Positions 8,139 through 16,160 of a stretch of 64,000 bases of DNA are shown here, piece after piece. A model generated the notes under the pieces. That model had not been told where the DNA came from and did not search any database. It saw only the letters and a list, made by a program, of their open reading frames with translations. Source of the stretch: Fimenecus sp900545625 (GTDB lineage: Bacteria > Bacillota > Clostridia > Oscillospirales > Acutalibacteraceae). The position numbers and the translations under genes are program-made. The stretch is from NCBI GenBank assembly GCA_963931525.1, contig OZ007023.1, forward strand, positions 1,798,001-1,862,000, given 5' to 3'. Position 1 is the first letter of the stretch. The number at the start of each line of letters is the position of its first letter.

Positions 8139-9614
8139 TCAGCCCTCTTCGATCACAATGCCGCGCGCGGCGCGCTGCTCGGCAAGCTCTTTGGTGATAC
8201 GGTCCTTCTTCTCACCGACCAGATCATAGAAGAACAGCGGGATAATGCACAGGATCATCGATATGGCGGGAATGATCGAAATCAGTGAGAACATCCCTGT
8301 GCGCACAGTCTCGCTCATTTCGAGCGGGTTCGCCGTGACCGAGGCGTTAATACTCGCTACATCGAGATTGACGATCATGTACATCACGATGATAAAGCTG
8401 GTGCTGATGGCATTGCCGAATTTGGCGATAAAGCCCTGCACCGCTGCACCGAGTCCTGTTTGCCGGACGCCGGTTTTCCACTCCATATAGTCCAGGCAGT
8501 CGCCGAGCATCGCGTAGGTACAGATATTGATCGCGCCAAGCGGGATGCATGCAATCACAAAGAACGGGATACACCACAGGAAGTTGTCGTACCCTAAGAA
8601 CCAGATCACAGCGCCGGACACTGCACCCAAAACACAGGTTCCCATCAAGATCTGCTTATAATTCCAACGTTTGAACAAAAGCGGCATGATCAGCATCGTC
8701 CCGAACATACCGGCAGCGCTTGCCACCTGAAAAATAGTTGAAACAAGGCTGATGTTGCTTTGCAAGGCTGCCTCCTGCTCTGCAACCGACAGTCCCGTGA
8801 GATCTTTGCCGACATAAATGCTATACCGCGCGACGTGCACTGCCCCCGCCTGATACATATACCGTGCGGCGGAAAGGACGCCCGAAAGCGCCGTAAGCAT
8901 CAGCGGCTTGCAGCGGAACAGCCTGCCGAGCGCGGTCTGTTCGCCTTTTTTGCGTTTGGGCGGGTTCGGGATAGAGACGCGCTCTTTGGTCTTAAAATAC
9001 ACACGTGCAAACAGGATATTGCCGAGCACCGAGCAGAACAGCGCGATAACCGTGTACTTGGTCTGTTCAAGCTGCGTACCGCTCAAATGCATACGCGCAA
9101 GCACTGGCCCCAGAACCATGAAGAATGCAATGGGAACAGCGGAACCGACGCCGTTTGCTGTGCGGCCCCGGCTGATGATGACGCCGCGCTCATCGGGATT
9201 GGGCGTGAGGGCATTCGGCAGACCCCAGAACGGCACGTCGCACACGGTGTACGCCATATCCCACAGCACATAAGTCACGGCGGCATAAACCATAAGCCCT
9301 GTCATGGAAATATGCGGTGTTTGGAACAGCAAAACGGTCAGGATCGCGACGGGAATGGGCGCATACAAAAGGTACGGGCGCATTTTGCCGTTTTTGAGAT
9401 TGACGCGATCCATGATATAGCCCATGATCGGATCGTTGAAGGAATCCCAGATGCGCGCAAACAGCATCAAAAACAGCACGAACATCGGCGTGAGCTTCAT
9501 GACGTTCATGTAGAAGTCCGAAATATACGAACTCATCATGGCGTAGACCATGCCTTGCCCAAACGCGCCGACACAGTATGCCATCCACTCTTTTTTCGGC
9601 GAATACGTTTTCAT
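8139..9614 (-). CDS. GPH-family sugar:cation symporter (MelB-like)
   Basis: A 491-residue, 12-helix transporter of the glycoside-pentoside-hexuronide family. Family marks are ARIWDSFNDPIMGYIMDR in helix 2/loop 2-3 (the D-x-x-N/D-D-P-x-x-G motif) and the loop 10-11 signature GDCLDYMEWKTG. These proteins import sugars or sugar acids with H+ or Na+. It follows the metallophosphoesterase gene by 18 bp and is co-transcribed with it. Substrate cannot be read from sequence; no glycosidase is adjacent. The start is set by GGGGAGG nine bases before the ATG. Confidence 0.9.
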   Translation of the reverse strand: MKTYSPKKEWMAYCVGAFGQGMVYAMMSSYISDFYMNVMKLTPMFVLFLMLFARIWDSFNDPIMGYIMDRVNLKNGKMRPYLLYAPIPVAILTVLLFQTPHISMTGLMVYAAVTYVLWDMAYTVCDVPFWGLPNALTPNPDERGVIISRGRTANGVGSAVPIAFFMVLGPVLARMHLSGTQLEQTKYTVIALFCSVLGNILFARVYFKTKERVSIPNPPKRKKGEQTALGRLFRCKPLMLTALSGVLSAARYMYQAGAVHVARYSIYVGKDLTGLSVAEQEAALQSNISLVSTIFQVASAAGMFGTMLIMPLLFKRWNYKQILMGTCVLGAVSGAVIWFLGYDNFLWCIPFFVIACIPLGAINICTYAMLGDCLDYMEWKTGVRQTGLGAAVQGFIAKFGNAISTSFIIVMYMIVNLDVASINASVTANPLEMSETVRTGMFSLISIIPAISMILCIIPLFFYDLVGEKKDRITKELAEQRAARGIVIEEG

Positions 9615-9632
9615 TTGCGTCCTCCCCTGTTT

Positions 9633-11018
9633 TTATTGTTTTGTATGCGGAACCGGCAGCACAGCGTCGCTGTCCGGATAGCCGTCGTCGTACAGCAAAC
9701 CTCGAACGATCGTATCCAAATCCGCGATAGGGATTCCCTTGATCACGCGGCGCAGCAGCGGGCGAAGCCTATGATACAGCGCCATAAAGGACTCGTACTC
9801 GGGTGAACCGGGTTTATACGGCTCGTCGCCGCCGTACATATTGCGGATGAGCGCGAGCACAAAGTCGCGCAGATACACATTGCGCATTTCAGGTGCGATC
9901 CTCGATGCACACCACAAAAGCCTGCCCGCTTTTTGAAAGGTCAGTTTCTCCATAAGCTTGCCTGCAAAGCGGATGGGTATGCGCAGCTTCCACGCCGTCT
10001 CGCTCGGCAGCCCGAAATCGGGAGCGATCTCGCAAAAGCGGCGGATATCGTTTGCGGCGGCGTCTAAAATATCGCGCAGCATGAACTCAAAATGGTCAAG
10101 GCTGTACTGCATGTAGCTTTTGCCGCCGAGATCCCAATTTATACTTGTGAGGTGATCGGTCTTGACGGTCAGGCTTTTATCCGTAAGCGTCATATGCCGG
10201 ATCGGGCTCGGATAGCAGATCAGGCTGCCCGTATTGATGTCAAAGATCCGATTGCCCCGCTCGGAGTCGAAATACCCGATATTCTGCATATGCGTATGCC
10301 CCGTAAACATGAAGTGCACGCCTGCGTCCGCAAACATAGAAGCGATCTGCGCGTGGTTGCCTATGAGGTCTTCGGGGCTGAAGAAGCCATAAAAAGGGTT
10401 CGGCGGCAGCAGCGGATGGTGTCCCATCGCGAGCAGCACGTCGCCGCTTTCTTTAGCCGTTTCCAGCTGCTCGCGAAGCCACCGCAGCTGATCCTCGTCA
10501 TAACCGTGAAAGCCGCGCTCCCAGCCGATGCCGTCGTCATTGAGTGCAAACAGCCGATAGCCGGGTGCGATCTGCGCAACATAGGAAAAGCTCTTCTCGT
10601 GCACGGAAAGCGCCGAGGCGGGACCGAACTCCCAATACACCTTTAAAAGCTCACTTCTCGGAAGACCCTCGGCAGGATACTCCCCCTTTTCCGCAGAATA
10701 CCGTTTCGGGTACGGGCAGGTATCGTGCGTCGCTGTCAAAACATATACGCGTTTGCCGCCCGCAGTCAAGAGCCGCAGCTTCTCACGCATGGCGTAATGC
10801 CCCTCGCGCTCACCGTCGCAGACCAAATCGCCGCTGATGAGCACGATTTCCGTTTTGCGGTCCCGCAAAAGGTAATCCATCGCCGCATCTAAGATCGCGC
10901 CGCTTTCCGCTACACATTTTTGGTCATATTTTGCACGGTGTTCCCACGCCTTGCCGGCGGGTCTAAGTACATCTGACGCATAAAAATGCGTATCGGTGAT
11001 TTGATAAAACTGCAGCAT
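9633..11018 (-). CDS. Calcineurin-like metallophosphoesterase
   Basis: A 461-residue cytoplasmic protein (no signal peptide). The metallophosphoesterase core occupies about residues 1-270, with D-x-H (TDTHFY), GD (SGDLVCDGE), a degenerate GNH[DE] motif reading ATHD, GHHP and the final GHTH (FTGHTHMQN). The C-terminal 190 residues form an additional helical domain as seen in long clostridial members. Substitution of the GN by AT in the third motif removes the usual metal-binding asparagine, which could reduce or alter activity. The gene leads an operon with a GPH transporter, suggesting hydrolysis of an imported phosphorylated or phosphodiester sugar compound, but this is a guess from context. 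Confidence 0.85.
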   Translation of the reverse strand: MLQFYQITDTHFYASDVLRPAGKAWEHRAKYDQKCVAESGAILDAAMDYLLRDRKTEIVLISGDLVCDGEREGHYAMREKLRLLTAGGKRVYVLTATHDTCPYPKRYSAEKGEYPAEGLPRSELLKVYWEFGPASALSVHEKSFSYVAQIAPGYRLFALNDDGIGWERGFHGYDEDQLRWLREQLETAKESGDVLLAMGHHPLLPPNPFYGFFSPEDLIGNHAQIASMFADAGVHFMFTGHTHMQNIGYFDSERGNRIFDINTGSLICYPSPIRHMTLTDKSLTVKTDHLTSINWDLGGKSYMQYSLDHFEFMLRDILDAAANDIRRFCEIAPDFGLPSETAWKLRIPIRFAGKLMEKLTFQKAGRLLWCASRIAPEMRNVYLRDFVLALIRNMYGGDEPYKPGSPEYESFMALYHRLRPLLRRVIKGIPIADLDTIVRGLLYDDGYPDSDAVLPVPHTKQ

Positions 11019-11059
11019 CGCTTTCCTCCTTTAATTAACTCAATACAAGCCGACGAATG

Positions 11060-11098
11060 AAAAAGCACGGCAGAGCGGAAAAACCGCCCTGCCGTGCA
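11060..11098 (-). terminator. Intrinsic terminator of the pseudokinase gene
   Basis: On the minus strand a 14-bp near-perfect stem beginning GCACGGCAG is followed by TTTTT, just after the stop at 11107. Confidence 0.85.
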
Positions 11099-11106
11099 GC
11101 ACTGCG

Positions 11107-12771
11107 TTAAAAGCCGCCGAAAAGCCCACCGAGCAGCGAATCATTCTGCGTGGTCGGCACCTCGCCCCAAACCTGTACATAGATCTCACGTCCGCGCTCG
11201 TAATCCTTACCGGGTTCCGGCGTAGTGGCTATGACGATCCCCGCGGTGTGCGAGCCGTCATTCTCGCGCTCAACGCGCGTGCAGGTAAAGCCGCGGCTGA
11301 CCAGCAGCTGTACCGCCGCGTCATACTGCATGCCCGATACATCCGGCAGCGTGATATACTCTATGCCTCGGCTGACCACAATGGTCAGATCCGAGCCCAT
11401 CGGGACGCGCTCCCCTTCCGCCGTGCCCTGCGAAATGATCATATCGCTTTCGACTGTGTCACTGTATTCATATTCCACAACAAAATTGAATCGCTCATTG
11501 AGGACCGTATCGCTTTGGATGCGCGAATAGCTTTGCCCCACAAAATTCGGCACATCCACAAGCTCTGTTGCTGCAGCCGTGGTGGTCGTTGTATCCTGCC
11601 CGGAGGTGTCGCGCGTGGCAAAGAAATATACGCCCAGCGCAATAAGCCCGATGGCCAGGCACACGCCGAATGAAATAAGCAATGTGCGTGTTTGCTCCTG
11701 CTTGCGCAGCAACTCACGGCGAAGCTCCTCCTTACGGCGGCGCTCCGCTTCCTCCGCTTCGGTTGTCACAGCTTTAGCCGCCTCTTCGGTCTGCGCCTTG
11801 CGCGCGACCATGACCTTAGGCGAACCGGAAAGCTCTTCGCGGTATTCATCCATACTTTCGGTGCGGTCATCCGGCGAGATCGCCATGGCGTTTTGGATCG
11901 CACTGACCACATACGCGGGCAAGATCTCCGCAAATTTCGGCGGGATCATCCATTTATCATTGGCGACGCGCTCCGTCGCCTCCTGCGGGGTGCTGCCGAT
12001 GAGCATACGATAGGTCACCGCACCGAAGGCATACACATCCGTCCAAGCGCCGACAGAGCCCTCGCGGCTGTACTGCTCGATCGCAGCATAGCCTGCGAAC
12101 AGTTCGCTGTCAAAGCCCGTATCCATAACGCGCGCGGCGGGGATCATAAAATCCGTCAGGCGGATCTTGCCGTCGCGCCCGAGGTGCAGCGTGTTCGGCG
12201 AGATCCCACAGTGGAACACGCCCATCTCATGCAGCTTGGAAACGGTGGAAACCACCGGCATTAACAAGGACTTGGTCTGCTCAAAGCTCAAATACCCGGT
12301 GCGGCTTTTCAACAGGAATTCCCGCAAAGATATCGTTTCTACATATTCCGATACGGCGTATGCCGTGCCGTTGTCCTCCACGATATCCAAAACGGGAATA
12401 AGCGCCGTCATTGCACGCAAGCGTGCAAGCTTCCGCCAAAGCTCTAAAAAATCGGCAAGTCCGTCGTGAAACAGCAGCTCGCTGCCGACCTTGACACGCA
12501 AGACCGCATCCGCCGCCGTGCGAATGACATGCTGCTCGGGCAGGAATTCACGAATCGTGACCGCCGTTTTGCGCTCACGATCCCAGCCGATATAGGTCGC
12601 GCCGTCGCCCGCAGCAGACAGCATTTTCCCTACAACATACCGCCCGCCGATCTGCGTGCGCAGCGGCAGATAGGGTGCGATCTGCGGCGTATCCACAGAG
12701 AACCCACAGTGCGGGCATTGCCTGGCGTCACCGATCTCTTTCATGCAGCCCATGCACAGCGTATCCAGCAT
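11107..12771 (-). CDS. Predicted pseudokinase with N-terminal zinc ribbon and two PASTA domains
   Basis: A 554-residue protein: zinc ribbon (C6, C9, C19, C22), kinase-like domain (about 42-320), charged helix (330-362), transmembrane segment (364-385), Thr-rich linker, and two extracytoplasmic PASTA repeats (about 403-470 and 471-537). The kinase part clearly derives from a clostridial Ser/Thr kinase family (EFLP after the VAIK strand, GYAAIEQY activation segment), but VAIK reads VTIR (Lys to Arg 74), HRD reads HCG (187-189), the following magnesium Asn is Thr, and DFG reads DFM. Loss of all these residues predicts no phosphotransfer. PASTA domains bind peptidoglycan fragments in PrkC/PknB, so a cell-wall-sensing scaffold is plausible. 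The start at the second ATG gives GGAGG ideal spacing; an alternative ATG lies at 12777. Confidence 0.85.
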   Translation of the reverse strand: MLDTLCMGCMKEIGDARQCPHCGFSVDTPQIAPYLPLRTQIGGRYVVGKMLSAAGDGATYIGWDRERKTAVTIREFLPEQHVIRTAADAVLRVKVGSELLFHDGLADFLELWRKLARLRAMTALIPVLDIVEDNGTAYAVSEYVETISLREFLLKSRTGYLSFEQTKSLLMPVVSTVSKLHEMGVFHCGISPNTLHLGRDGKIRLTDFMIPAARVMDTGFDSELFAGYAAIEQYSREGSVGAWTDVYAFGAVTYRMLIGSTPQEATERVANDKWMIPPKFAEILPAYVVSAIQNAMAISPDDRTESMDEYREELSGSPKVMVARKAQTEEAAKAVTTEAEEAERRRKEELRRELLRKQEQTRTLLISFGVCLAIGLIALGVYFFATRDTSGQDTTTTTAAATELVDVPNFVGQSYSRIQSDTVLNERFNFVVEYEYSDTVESDMIISQGTAEGERVPMGSDLTIVVSRGIEYITLPDVSGMQYDAAVQLLVSRGFTCTRVERENDGSHTAGIVIATTPEPGKDYERGREIYVQVWGEVPTTQNDSLLGGLFGGF

Positions 12772-12823
12772 TCGCATTGCCTCCCGTTCGGAACAAAATT
12801 TTCTACGCGTAAAATCTCATCTT

Positions 12824-12853
12824 ATGATAGCAAATTGGGGGTCGGTTTGTCAA
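12824..12853 (-). promoter_or_regulatory. Promoter for the pseudokinase gene
   Basis: Minus strand TTGACA (12848-12853) and TATCAT (12824-12829) with an 18-bp spacer. Confidence 0.65.
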
Positions 12854-12924
12854 GATTCACCGCACACGCACGTTCGACAAATTGCATAAATTTATACCGA
12901 ACGAGGCATAGCGCATTTAAACAG

Positions 12925-12962
12925 GAAAACACCGGCGCCTTTCAAAACGCGCCGGTGTTTTC
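12925..12962 (-). terminator. Intrinsic terminator after the YczE-like gene
   Basis: Thirteen-bp stem AAAACACCGGCGC paired with GCGCCGGTGTTTT around a ten-base loop. On the minus strand it ends in TTTTCC. Confidence 0.8.
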
Positions 12963-12994
12963 AGCATATAAAAGGGAAGAAAAATGAAAAAGGC

Positions 12995-13738
12995 TTAAGA
13001 AGCGAAATGCCCGTTGACAGAGATATACGCACCGCCGAAACGGGTGAAATCATAGAAGTGCACCGTCGGGCGGAAGGCGTCGGGCGAGGCATTCAGAATC
13101 TTTTCGGAAAGGTGGGTGTTGAAGAACGAGACGATCGGGCCCATGCAAAACGCCGTGACGACTGTACCGACGCCGACAGGGCCGGAAAGCAGAAAAGCGA
13201 TCCCGGTGCAGACAACATCCGTCAGAACGCGGCACCATTTGTAAGGGATCGGGGTGCGGTCACGGAGAACAAAACCGACCGCATCATAAGGCCCCACGCC
13301 GAGAGAGGCAGTAAAGAACAGGGACGCCGAAAGGCTCAAAAGAACAACGCCGCACAGCATTAAACCAAGCCGCACAGGCAGGGACGTCGGTTCCGGAAGG
13401 AAGCGTGCATACAGCGCGGTGAAGAAGTCGCACACATACCCGACGCCGACCATATTGATGACTGTTCCGAGATTGATCAGCTTTTTGGAAAAGCGCGCCA
13501 CGATCAGCAGCAGGACTGCATTCACGAGCATCTGCCAAAAGCCGAAGCTCACACCGATTTTTGCGCTTACAGACATGTTCAGCGCCGTAAAAGGATCCAC
13601 ACCCATCCCCGAAAACGAGAAAACGGAAATACCGAAGCCCATCAGCAAAATGCTGAAGAACATCATGCCGACACGGCGTTTGCCGTGTTCACTTTTCCAA
13701 ATGGTTTTGGGTTGCATTTGCTTAAGAAGCTCTGCCAT
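12995..13738 (-). CDS. YczE/YitT-type integral membrane protein
   Basis: A 247-residue membrane protein with about five hydrophobic helices. It matches the YczE/YyaS group: FGISVFSFSGMGVDPFTALN in helix 1 and ASLGVGPYDAVGFVL in helix 4 repeat the same G-x-G-P/D-x-[FY]-[TD]-A pattern, showing internal duplication. The family is widespread in Firmicutes and has no settled function; YczE of Bacillus is linked to surfactin production. The ATG at 13738 is preferred over the longer upstream frame because AAAGGCG lies eight bases upstream and a promoter sits just before it, inside the alternative extension. It is monocistronic. Confidence 0.8.
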   Translation of the reverse strand: MAELLKQMQPKTIWKSEHGKRRVGMMFFSILLMGFGISVFSFSGMGVDPFTALNMSVSAKIGVSFGFWQMLVNAVLLLIVARFSKKLINLGTVINMVGVGYVCDFFTALYARFLPEPTSLPVRLGLMLCGVVLLSLSASLFFTASLGVGPYDAVGFVLRDRTPIPYKWCRVLTDVVCTGIAFLLSGPVGVGTVVTAFCMGPIVSFFNTHLSEKILNASPDAFRPTVHFYDFTRFGGAYISVNGHFAS

Positions 13739-13793
13739 GGGGATCGCCTTTCTTGTGCTTATTGCATATATATAAGTTCTTGAATTTGGTAAT

Positions 13794-13822
13794 AGTATAC
13801 AATCGCTTTTGCGGATTGTCAA
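13794..13822 (-). promoter_or_regulatory. Near-consensus promoter for the YczE-like gene
   Basis: Minus strand TTGACA (13817-13822) and TATACT (13794-13799), spacer 17 bp. Confidence 0.85.
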
Positions 13823-13939
13823 CGCAGGAACCGCATTTTTTGTTTGTTGCAGCAAAGTTTCCTGTTTTATATGAATTGACTAATCATACCGATGTATTTT
13901 TGTGCAATTCAACGAATTCTAACAGTATATTTCAAGAAA

Positions 13940-13988
13940 AAACCTAAAAAACAGGCATTTCCCCGAAAAAACTTTCGGAAAAATGCCG
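13940..13988 (-). terminator. Intrinsic terminator of nadA-mnmA
   Basis: Minus-strand hairpin with GGCATTT/AAATGCC arms and an inner CCGAAA/TTTCGG stem (13953-13987), followed by TGTTTTTTAGG. It lies 60 bp beyond the mnmA stop. Confidence 0.75.
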
Positions 13989-14046
13989 TTAGAAACATGC
14001 GATGCTATCGGTTGTTTTGTTTGAAAAATCGTCGGTGAATTTTAAT

Positions 14047-15087
14047 TCACATAATCGTACCGCCGCCGACGACCGTATCCCCATCATACAGGACTGCCGC
14101 CTGCCCGGCAGTCACGGCGCGCTGCGGCACATCGAAACGAATACGCAAATGATTCCGATCCGTCTGCTCGACCGTCGCGGGCTGTTCAGACTGGTTGTAA
14201 CGGATCTTTACAGACAGCCGTTCGGGCCGGTCAAGAGATTCACAGGCGATCAGGTTGATGTCGCCCACCTCGACCGTATCGGAGAGCAGGTCTTTCTGAA
14301 AGCCCAGCCGCACACGGTTATGCTGCACATCCTTTTCCACCACATACATGGATGCGGGCAGTGCGAGCCCCAACCCCCGGCGCTGCCCGACGGTATAGCG
14401 GATGATCCCCTTGTGCGTGCCGAGGACGTTCCCCTGCATATCCGTAAAATCCCCGCAAGGAAAGGTCTTGCCCGTGTAACGTTCAATAAATGCAGCATAA
14501 TCGCCGTCCGGTACAAAGCAGATGTCCTGGCTCTCGCTGCGGTCGGCATTTTCAAAGCCTTGTGCACGTGCGATCTCACGCACCTCCGGCTTGGTCAATG
14601 CGCCGAGCGGGAACCGAACACGCCCGAGCACCTCTTGCGAAAGCGAATACAGCACATAGCTTTGGTCTTTTGCCTTATCCACCGCTTTTTGCAGCAGCAG
14701 CCGGCTGCCCTGCCGGGATATGCGTGCATAATGGCCTGTGGCGACAAGATCGGCGTCGATCCCCCGTGCCTTATCCATAAACAGCCCGAATTTGATATAG
14801 CGGTTGCAGACGATGCAGGGATTGGGTGTAAGCCCTTCGGCATAGGCACGCACAAAGCGTTCCATGACCTGCGCGCGGAATTCGCTCTGAAGATCCCAAA
14901 CCAAATGCGGACAGCCGAGCCTTTCGCACACGGCAGCCGCGCGGGTCTCCTCTTCGGAAGCGCCGCCGCACAAACGCATGGTGACGCCGGTTGCCGCATT
15001 TCCTTCGGTCAGCGCAAGGTAAGCTGCCACGGAGCTGTCCACACCGCCGCTCATGGCGATCGCAATTTTTATATTGTTTTTTTCCAT
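14047..15087 (-). CDS. mnmA: tRNA-specific 2-thiouridylase
   Basis: A 346-residue cytoplasmic enzyme that activates U34 of Lys, Glu and Gln tRNAs with ATP and inserts sulfur to give 2-thiouridine. The PP-loop SGGVDSS is at residues 13-19. The nucleophilic cysteine is C94 (NPCIVCNRYIKFG) and the second catalytic cysteine is C190 (SQDICFV). Length and order (PP-loop domain, central domain with YTVGQRRG, C-terminal beta barrel) are normal. It starts 13 bp after nadA. Sulfur supply by a cysteine desulfurase is expected, but no nifS/iscS is in the window. Confidence 0.95.
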   Translation of the reverse strand: MEKNNIKIAIAMSGGVDSSVAAYLALTEGNAATGVTMRLCGGASEEETRAAAVCERLGCPHLVWDLQSEFRAQVMERFVRAYAEGLTPNPCIVCNRYIKFGLFMDKARGIDADLVATGHYARISRQGSRLLLQKAVDKAKDQSYVLYSLSQEVLGRVRFPLGALTKPEVREIARAQGFENADRSESQDICFVPDGDYAAFIERYTGKTFPCGDFTDMQGNVLGTHKGIIRYTVGQRRGLGLALPASMYVVEKDVQHNRVRLGFQKDLLSDTVEVGDINLIACESLDRPERLSVKIRYNQSEQPATVEQTDRNHLRIRFDVPQRAVTAGQAAVLYDGDTVVGGGTIM

Positions 15088-15100
15088 ATTTCTGCCTTGT

Positions 15101-16015
15101 TCAGCCGCCGAGCGCGATCATGGCGTCAATGCACACACGCGCTTTGCGGATCGTTTCGTCGTCCAGCACGATCTCCTCCCCGCCGTTCCCTGCCACGGCG
15201 TTGTAAACATCCGTAAGCGTGGAGAGCTTCATATCGGGGCAGATCAGCTTTTTGGAAAGCGGATAAAAACGCTTGTCCGGACATGCATAGGAAAGGTGCT
15301 CGGCAATGCTCATTTCCGTGCCGATGATGAATTCGCGGCTGTCGCTTTTTTTGGCATACTCCATAATGCCTGCCGTCGAGCCGACATAATCGGCATGGCG
15401 CACAACCTCCGGCTTGCATTCCGGGTGCACAAGCAGCGGCGCATTCGGATACCGCTTTTTCGCGTCGATCGCCTCCTGCTCGCAAACGGACGTATGGATC
15501 GGGCAGCCGCCCTGCAAAAGACGAATATTTTTTTCGGGCACCTGCGCCTGCACGAAGCTGCCGAGATTGCAGTCGGGAATGAACAAAATGTCCTTTTGCG
15601 GCATCTGTTTGACGATCTTGACCGCAGACGAAGAAGTCACGCACACATCACAGACGGTTTTGAGCGCGGCGGTGGTATTGATGTACGCCACAACTGCGCA
15701 GCCGGGCGTTTCGGCACGGGCGGCCTCGATCATGGCTTTATCCATCTGCTCCGCCATGGGACAGCCCGCATCCGGGTGCGAAAGCAATACGGTTTTTTCA
15801 GGAGATAATATTTTGACGGTTTCCGCCATAAAGCGCACGCCGACCATCAACACGGTTTTCTGCGGCGCGCTTTTCGCACGGACGGAAAGCGCGTAGCTGT
15901 CGCCCGAAAAATCGGCGATCTCTAAAATCTCATGCGCCGTATAGCTGTGTGCAAGAATGCAGACATCCTTTTCTTTTTTTAAGCGCAGAATCTCTTCCTG
16001 TAAATCACGGATCAT
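15101..16015 (-). CDS. nadA: Quinolinate synthase
   Basis: A 304-residue enzyme condensing iminoaspartate with dihydroxyacetone phosphate to quinolinate in de novo NAD synthesis. The three [4Fe-4S] ligands expected for the family can be placed at C85 (HPDAGCPMAEQ), C171 (LQGGCPIHTSVC) and C259 (LICPDMKLSTL). The conserved LAHSYTAHEIL near the N-terminus binds substrate; the more usual form has HYY. nadB and nadC are not in the window, so iminoaspartate and quinolinate processing are encoded elsewhere. It leads the two-gene unit with mnmA, an unusual pairing linked only through Fe-S/sulfur biochemistry. Confidence 0.95.
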   Translation of the reverse strand: MIRDLQEEILRLKKEKDVCILAHSYTAHEILEIADFSGDSYALSVRAKSAPQKTVLMVGVRFMAETVKILSPEKTVLLSHPDAGCPMAEQMDKAMIEAARAETPGCAVVAYINTTAALKTVCDVCVTSSSAVKIVKQMPQKDILFIPDCNLGSFVQAQVPEKNIRLLQGGCPIHTSVCEQEAIDAKKRYPNAPLLVHPECKPEVVRHADYVGSTAGIMEYAKKSDSREFIIGTEMSIAEHLSYACPDKRFYPLSKKLICPDMKLSTLTDVYNAVAGNGGEEIVLDDETIRKARVCIDAMIALGG

Positions 16016-16048
16016 ATCACATGCTCCTTTTCCTTTGGATTCCTAACC

Positions 16049-16077
16049 ATCATACGAAAAAGCAGGGAAAAAATCAA
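16049..16077 (-). promoter_or_regulatory. Promoter for nadA-mnmA
   Basis: Minus strand TTGATT (16072-16077) and TATGAT (16049-16054), 17-bp spacer. Confidence 0.7.
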
Positions 16078-16111
16078 GTACCGAAATTTTCCGTTCGACG
16101 CCCGGCGGCTT

Positions 16112-16146
16112 GAAAATACAGGCCGCCCGAATTCGGACGGCCTGTA
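16112..16146 (-). terminator. Intrinsic terminator of the sialidase-transporter unit
   Basis: Perfect ACAGGCCG/CGGCCTGT stem extended by TCCGAA/TTCGGG (16118-16145), followed on the minus strand by ATTTTC. Confidence 0.8.
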
Positions 16147-16160
16147 ACGTCGGTTTGATC

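Noticed and set aside
14002..15216. 404-codon plus-strand open frame across mnmA
   Set aside because: Antisense shadow without motifs; MnmA catalytic residues are on the minus strand.
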